From CAZBWE01 sp964440735 (lineage in GTDB: Bacteria > Planctomycetota > Phycisphaerae > Sedimentisphaerales > Anaerobacaceae), in the NCBI GenBank assembly GCA_964440735.1, contig CAYTTK010000033.1, positions 1-20,697 of the forward strand: a stretch of 20,697 bases of DNA, given 5' to 3'. This document shows, piece by piece, positions 16,928 through 20,697 of this stretch (positions are counted from its first letter, which is position 1; each line of letters starts with the position of its first letter). A program made the position numbers and the translations under genes. Below the pieces are notes generated by a model. That model made no database searches and had not been told where the DNA came from. It saw nothing but the letters and a program-made list of their open reading frames with translations.

Positions 16928-17275
16928 CTAACACATCATTTCTTTCAGCACCGATGCAGCCCAGGTCAGTTCTTGACAGCACTTTCCAAACCTTTGCCAA
17001 GCATAGCTGAATGCAGCCTCAAGCCCTCTGTTTCGGCCGAAACTGACAACCTTAATGCCAGCCTTATTAAAAGCTGGGATAGTCATAAAAAGCAAAGCTC
17101 TTTTCTCCTGCGGTATCCTCATATCCACAAAACAAAGAGCAATCTCTTTTATCCGCCTCAGACGGATAAATTCCTTGACTATATCATACCAAAAATCCCT
17201 CAGCCGGCAACCAACATTTGAGAAAACACAAATTGCCCTCTGCAAAGCTAACAGGTATAATCTGACCTGTAACAT
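16928..17275 (-). CDS. Unrecognised small ORF or gene remnant
   Basis: Minus-strand ORF of 115 residues from the ATG at 17275 (an upstream in-frame start at 17386 would run into the convincing plus-strand gene at 17310). The protein is basic and Cys-containing. Its C-terminal half reads as a plausible folded segment (PAFNKAGIKVVSFGRNRG, then LEAAFSYAWQRFGK), but I do not recognise a family. No Shine-Dalgarno is visible, and the start overlaps the predicted promoter of the plus-strand gene. It lies 38 bp upstream of the epimerase. It may be a C-terminal remnant of a lost glycan gene, or non-coding. Confidence 0.3.
   Translation of the reverse strand: MLQVRLYLLALQRAICVFSNVGCRLRDFWYDIVKEFIRLRRIKEIALCFVDMRIPQEKRALLFMTIPAFNKAGIKVVSFGRNRGLEAAFSYAWQRFGKCCQELTWAASVLKEMMC
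17233..17261 (+). promoter_or_regulatory. Sigma70-type promoter for the rightward glycan genes
   Basis: TTGCCC (17233-17238) and a perfect TATAAT (17256-17261) are separated by exactly 17 bases. The predicted start of transcription is near 17268, giving a short leader with GGGAG ahead of the ATG at 17310. This is the best promoter match noticed in the window. Confidence 0.6.
17251..17270. promoter_or_regulatory. Operator-like inverted repeat overlapping the -10 box
   Basis: ACAGGT (17251-17256) and ACCTGT (17265-17270) are perfect inverted arms separated by 8 bases, covering the -10 element and predicted start site of the 17310 gene. This placement suits a repressor site; no regulator gene is present in the window to match it. 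Confidence 0.35.
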
Positions 17276-17309
17276 TATATGAATCACGAAATCTCGGGAG
17301 AAACGACTT

Positions 17310-18263
17310 ATGAAAACCATCCAGGAATCGAAGATAGCCGTTGTTATTCCATGCCATAACGAGGAGGTTACAATCGGAAAGGTCATCGATGACTTTCGAC
17401 GGGAGCTTGCTTCAGCGGTTATTTACGTTTTTGATAATTGTTCTACGGATGCAACAGCAACTATAGCAACTCAACACGGTGCTAAGGTAATAAACGAGCC
17501 TCGCAGGGGCAAGGGTTTTGTTGTCGAGAACATATTTAGCAGAATCGACACGGATTTTTATGTGATGGTCGACGGAGACGATACTTACCCTGCTGATTAT
17601 GCCAACAAACTTCTCGAACCGCTTATGGCTGGTGACGCTGATATGGTCGTTGGAGCAAGGCTTACAGAATATGCAGAGAAGTCGTTCCGTCCGCTCCACA
17701 TTTTTGGCAATAATCTTATTCGTCGGTTAGTAAACTGGATGGGGGGGGTTCAGCTTACAGATATTATGAGTGGATACCGAGTATTTAATAGGCGTGTTGT
17801 AGAACGTATTCCTGTGATCTCAAGTGGCTTCGAAGTTGAAACTGAAATGACCATCAATATGCTATACTACAGGATGAAGATTACCGAAGTTCAAGTCCCC
17901 TATAAATGTCGTCCTGCTGGCAGCACAAGTAAGCTGGACACCTTGCGCGACGGCTCTCGTGTCCTGTGGAAAATATTTACTCTTTTTCGGTCATTCAAAC
18001 CTTTGACCTTCTTTGGCAGCTTGGGATTATTGTTTCTGATTTTAGGACTTATGGCCGGTATTCTACCGGTACACGACTATCTTACCGACCCTAATCATCA
18101 CGTTCGTCACTTTCCTCTTGCAATCTTGGCAACAGGCCTAGTGATTCTTTCTGCCGGGTTTACTTTTCTTGGGATATTACTTCACGTGCTTAACTGGAGA
18201 TTGTTGGAATTACATAATGTTCTTACCCGGAAAAAACAGGTAACAAAAGAAACGATTCAATAA
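17310..18263 (+). CDS. Polyprenyl-phosphate glycosyltransferase, DPM1/GtrB-type GT2
   Basis: A 317-residue GT2 enzyme that loads a hexose from a nucleotide sugar onto polyprenyl phosphate, supplying donors for GT-C transferases. Motifs: VVIPCHNEE (11-19), DNCSTD (42-47), DGDDTYP (88-94, the metal-binding DxD region), MSGYRVFNR (153-161) and SGFEVETEM (172-180). Two C-terminal membrane segments (~233-251 and ~268-290) match GtrB-like members. GGGAG lies at good spacing ahead of the ATG. The gene is first in a plus-strand set with a methyltransferase two bases after its stop and a GT-C transferase beyond. Whether the sugar is glucose, mannose or another is not visible. Confidence 0.92.
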   Translation: MKTIQESKIAVVIPCHNEEVTIGKVIDDFRRELASAVIYVFDNCSTDATATIATQHGAKVINEPRRGKGFVVENIFSRIDTDFYVMVDGDDTYPADYANKLLEPLMAGDADMVVGARLTEYAEKSFRPLHIFGNNLIRRLVNWMGGVQLTDIMSGYRVFNRRVVERIPVISSGFEVETEMTINMLYYRMKITEVQVPYKCRPAGSTSKLDTLRDGSRVLWKIFTLFRSFKPLTFFGSLGLLFLILGLMAGILPVHDYLTDPNHHVRHFPLAILATGLVILSAGFTFLGILLHVLNWRLLELHNVLTRKKQVTKETIQ

Positions 18264-18265
18264 CT

Positions 18266-18871
18266 ATGGCAGCATCGCATACAGTTAGAGGGTACGGTCC
18301 CCTCGATATGTTCCTGGCAAAGCAGAGGTATAAAATAGCTAAGAAACAGATAAAATCAGTCCATCAAAAAGAACGAATATTGGATATCGGTTGTGGTTCC
18401 TATCCTCTTTTTCTAACTACTGTTGACTTTTCAGAAAAATACGGAATGGACAAAATGGTTCAATCCGATAAAGTGTATAAAAAAGTTCAGGAAATTACTC
18501 TTATTAATCACGATTTTGAAAATGAAGAAAGACTTCCTTTTCAAGATGACTTTTTCAATGTTACAAGTGCACTTGCCGTATTTGAGCATATTGAACCCGG
18601 AAGTTTGGTTAAAATACATAGAGAAATTCATAGAATATTAAAGCCCGGTGGAGTGTACATTATGACAACACCTGCTTTTTGGACCGACCGGTTATTAAGA
18701 TTTTTAGCAAAAATTCGTTTAATAAGCGATGTAGAAATCAAAGACCACAAGGGAAACTACAAACATTCTGATATTTTATCTATTCTACAAAAGGCAAATT
18801 TCCAAAAAGAAAAAATAAAGTTTGGGCATTTTGAAATGTTTATGAATAGCTGGGTAACAGCCACTAAATAA
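18266..18871 (+). CDS. Class I SAM-dependent methyltransferase (second of two)
   Basis: A 201-residue methyltransferase. Motif I is ILDIGCG (38-44), followed by EKYGMDK. VFEHIEPG (105-112) and LKPGG (125-129) match Methyltransf_11 family members. Its ATG is two bases after the stop of the DPM-like gene, so the two are surely cotranscribed and probably translationally coupled. The coding sequence is strikingly AT-rich compared with the GT-C genes at 9563-12881. Likely acts on a sugar or lipid-linked intermediate; substrate unknown. Unrelated in sequence detail to the methyltransferase at 14996. Confidence 0.88.
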   Translation: MAASHTVRGYGPLDMFLAKQRYKIAKKQIKSVHQKERILDIGCGSYPLFLTTVDFSEKYGMDKMVQSDKVYKKVQEITLINHDFENEERLPFQDDFFNVTSALAVFEHIEPGSLVKIHREIHRILKPGGVYIMTTPAFWTDRLLRFLAKIRLISDVEIKDHKGNYKHSDILSILQKANFQKEKIKFGHFEMFMNSWVTATK

Positions 18872-18919
18872 ACAGAAAAGATGGTCGGGAAGTATGATCG
18901 TCGATAGGGCTAAATAGCG

Positions 18920-20455
18920 ATGAATAAGGCAAAGCCGTATAAAAAAAAACATACTAATATTATTGTATATATACTCCTGGCAATATGCGGCATCATAGCC
19001 ATTTCTATAGTACTTAAGAGTACCACCCTCTACGGTCCTGGTATAAGCACTGATGCCTTCTATTACATAAACACCGCTGAAAACCTTACGAAAGGGAATG
19101 GATATTACAATTACGATGGCAAACCTTACACACACTGGCCGCCGCTATTTCCCTCGCTGATTGCCTTGCTAAGCCTGATTGGGTTCAAACCGCTTGAGGG
19201 GGCCAGAATTATAAATGCCCTCAGCTTCTCCTTGGTAGTTATTTGCTCAGGTATAGTCTTTGCAAGGAAAATAAAATCGCCATTGTTAATCATAATTGGC
19301 TCCGCAAGTGTACTTATATCGGCTACTATGCTGCAGATAAGCGTGTTTGCCTGGACGGAACCGTTGTTTGCTTTGTTAGTTATTCTATTTATGCTCAATA
19401 TGACAAAATTTCTTAAGAACGGCCGCCTTAAATCCCTCATAATCGCTGGTGTTTACACAGCTTTAGCCGGTCTTCAGAGGTATGTAGGAATTGCAATAGT
19501 AATGGCAGGCGTAGCTATGATTTTTTTGCTTATGCAAAAAACTAAATGGAGGGATAAATTAAAATATTCAACAATATTTGGAGCAACTTCTTGTGTCCCC
19601 CTTGGTCTGTGGTTCCTGCGGAACAAACTCGTCGCCTTAACCGTCGCAGAGTACTACCTCTGCTTGGATACTACTTTTCTTCAGGAAATAACTAAAACCT
19701 TAGACTCACTCACGCCCTGGTTCATAACAGATAAGATTTCTTTGGCATTGAGGTTGGTGATAATGGGTGCCTTGATAGGTTTGATGGTGGCAGCTGTAAT
19801 TTTAAGGAATCGTAAATTTGGCAAAAAACAGTTCGGCGATACGATGTTTGTAAAAACTGCTGTGGTTCTTATCGTCACCTATAGTGTTTTCACTACTATC
19901 GCTTCCGTATACGCCAATGCAGATGCCGACGCCAGGATTTATTCATCAGTATATGTCTTTATTATCTTGTTTTTGTTAATAGGACTTGAGGCAGTCGGAA
20001 AATTGTTAGGAGCAGTTTTTAAGAAGGAGTGGGCGGGTCATTTGGTTATTACCGCACTTTGTGGTTTATGGCTGGTATTTTACCCGCTACCCTTGGTAAG
20101 GCAACAAATTGCATCTTATGCAGAATACGGAGTTCCGGGTTGTAATTCAACCCTTTGGCGAACGTCGCCGCTTGTGAATTGGATTAAAAGGTATCCATTA
20201 GACGGGCAGATTTTTAGTAACGAACCATATGCGCTGGTTTTCTTGGCCGGTGTCAATGCTGATATAATCCCTAACAGAAGGTTTGGGCTTGAGGACTTTA
20301 AAAATCAAATATCCTCGAACAGGAAAAATTATCTCGTCTGGTTTTATAGACAACACTGGCGTACGCAGCTATATAATCTTGAGGAACTAAACTCAGAGTT
20401 TAAACTTAAGCTGGTGGCTAAATTACCAGATGGGACTGTTTACGAAATTCAATAG
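18920..20455 (+). CDS. GT-C membrane glycosyltransferase, GT39-like (third of three)
   Basis: A 511-residue polytopic membrane protein. After the first membrane segment (~13-32) comes the loop STDAFYYINTAENLTKGNGY (43-62), with D45 as the likely catalytic acidic residue, then a YDGKPYTHWPPLFPSLIALL-type stretch with the WPPLFP motif (73-78). About ten further hydrophobic segments and a C-terminal soluble part of ~120 residues follow. This is the arrangement of GT39/PMT_2-type transferases using polyprenyl-phosphate sugars, and the DPM-like gene two positions upstream is the natural donor supplier. The ribosome site is weak. Substrate unknown. Confidence 0.82.
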   Translation: MNKAKPYKKKHTNIIVYILLAICGIIAISIVLKSTTLYGPGISTDAFYYINTAENLTKGNGYYNYDGKPYTHWPPLFPSLIALLSLIGFKPLEGARIINALSFSLVVICSGIVFARKIKSPLLIIIGSASVLISATMLQISVFAWTEPLFALLVILFMLNMTKFLKNGRLKSLIIAGVYTALAGLQRYVGIAIVMAGVAMIFLLMQKTKWRDKLKYSTIFGATSCVPLGLWFLRNKLVALTVAEYYLCLDTTFLQEITKTLDSLTPWFITDKISLALRLVIMGALIGLMVAAVILRNRKFGKKQFGDTMFVKTAVVLIVTYSVFTTIASVYANADADARIYSSVYVFIILFLLIGLEAVGKLLGAVFKKEWAGHLVITALCGLWLVFYPLPLVRQQIASYAEYGVPGCNSTLWRTSPLVNWIKRYPLDGQIFSNEPYALVFLAGVNADIIPNRRFGLEDFKNQISSNRKNYLVWFYRQHWRTQLYNLEELNSEFKLKLVAKLPDGTVYEIQ

Positions 20456-20697
20456 ACCCTCGTTTGACAATATTTCAAGATAAGTCTGCAAATCTATCTT
20501 GAGACCCAAAATTTTTTTGAAATAGGATTAAGAGGGTACTTCGTACCTTCCATAAGGAAAGTTCTTCTTTAGTTATGTAATCCGGGCCAGGCCAATCTAC
20601 CATTAAAAGAGACACAAAATATTGATGCAAGAAACATTTAACTACTCAAACTGACCGATTTTAGGCCGCGAGGAGTTTTTCCAGGCGACGAATAACA
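20456..20697. other. Right-end spacer with a small palindrome
   Basis: Besides the putative terminator, a hairpin GGTAC-ttc-GTACC lies at 20535-20547 and can be extended by a wobble pair and one A-T pair. On the minus strand the last bases (20661-20697) could encode the tail of a leftward gene ending IRRLEKLLAA plus TAA, but twelve codons are too few to call. Nothing else is seen. Confidence 0.4.
20475..20518 (+). terminator. Possible intrinsic terminator after the third GT-C gene
   Basis: Perfect 8-bp arms TCAAGATA (20475-20482) and TATCTTGA (20495-20502) with a 12-base loop are followed ten bases later by seven Ts (20512-20518). The stem is AT-rich and the T run is not adjacent, so strength is doubtful, but the position 20 bp past the stop codon is right. 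Confidence 0.4.

Noticed and set aside
20661..20697. Possible last codons of a leftward gene ending IRRLEKLLAA
   Set aside because: Only twelve codons are inside the window, so coding potential cannot be judged.

Overview
The window looks like a metagenome-assembled fragment from a diderm bacterium of moderate GC content. A member of the Planctomycetota, perhaps a Phycisphaerae-like lineage, fits best: it has a large Pro/Thr/Arg-rich secretin, a multiheme protein fused to a degenerate phosphatase-like domain, weak Shine-Dalgarno sites, and many short palindromes inside and between genes. No rRNA or marker gene is present, so this placement is an inference of moderate to low confidence. No tRNA, rRNA, CRISPR array, integrase or transposase was seen.

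Left block (1-9172, all minus strand). Transcription runs leftward from a DUF1573 lipoprotein, to a tetraheme cytochrome with an N-terminal 5'-nucleotidase-like domain (ExtKL-like), then gspC, gspD and gspE. The C-D-E order is the classical order of type II secretion operons. GspE runs off the left edge. GspD is interrupted by 100 Ns flanked by two identical 55-bp copies of the same sequence. Collapsing the gap plus one copy (155 bases) restores a single in-frame secretin of 1039 residues with a signal peptide, so the interruption is almost certainly an assembly artefact. The leader and N-terminus of gspD, and the spacers of the block, are rich in palindromes and repeats.

Right block (9563-20455, both strands). 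This is a surface-glycan cluster. Two GT-C (GT39-like) membrane glycosyltransferases lie on plus. Four genes lie on minus: a UDP-GlcNAc 2-epimerase homologue, a methyltransferase, a GT2 glycosyltransferase and a PF03706 (LPG synthase TM/AglD-like) membrane protein. Three more lie on plus: a DPM/GtrB-type polyprenyl-phosphate glycosyltransferase, a second methyltransferase and a third GT-C enzyme. The likely logic is that the epimerase makes a HexNAc precursor, the DPM-like enzyme loads sugar onto polyprenyl phosphate, the GT-C proteins use lipid-linked sugars on the periplasmic side, and the GT2 enzyme and methyltransferases assemble or decorate the glycan. The acceptor (LPS, exopolysaccharide or protein) is not identifiable. 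A good sigma70-type promoter with an overlapping inverted repeat precedes the DPM-like gene at 17310.

The most unusual points are the link between the cytochrome/pseudo-phosphatase, the lipoprotein and a type II secretion locus; the secretin with N1-like material ahead of its N0 domain; and the palindrome families in the left block, some lying inside signal-peptide coding regions.
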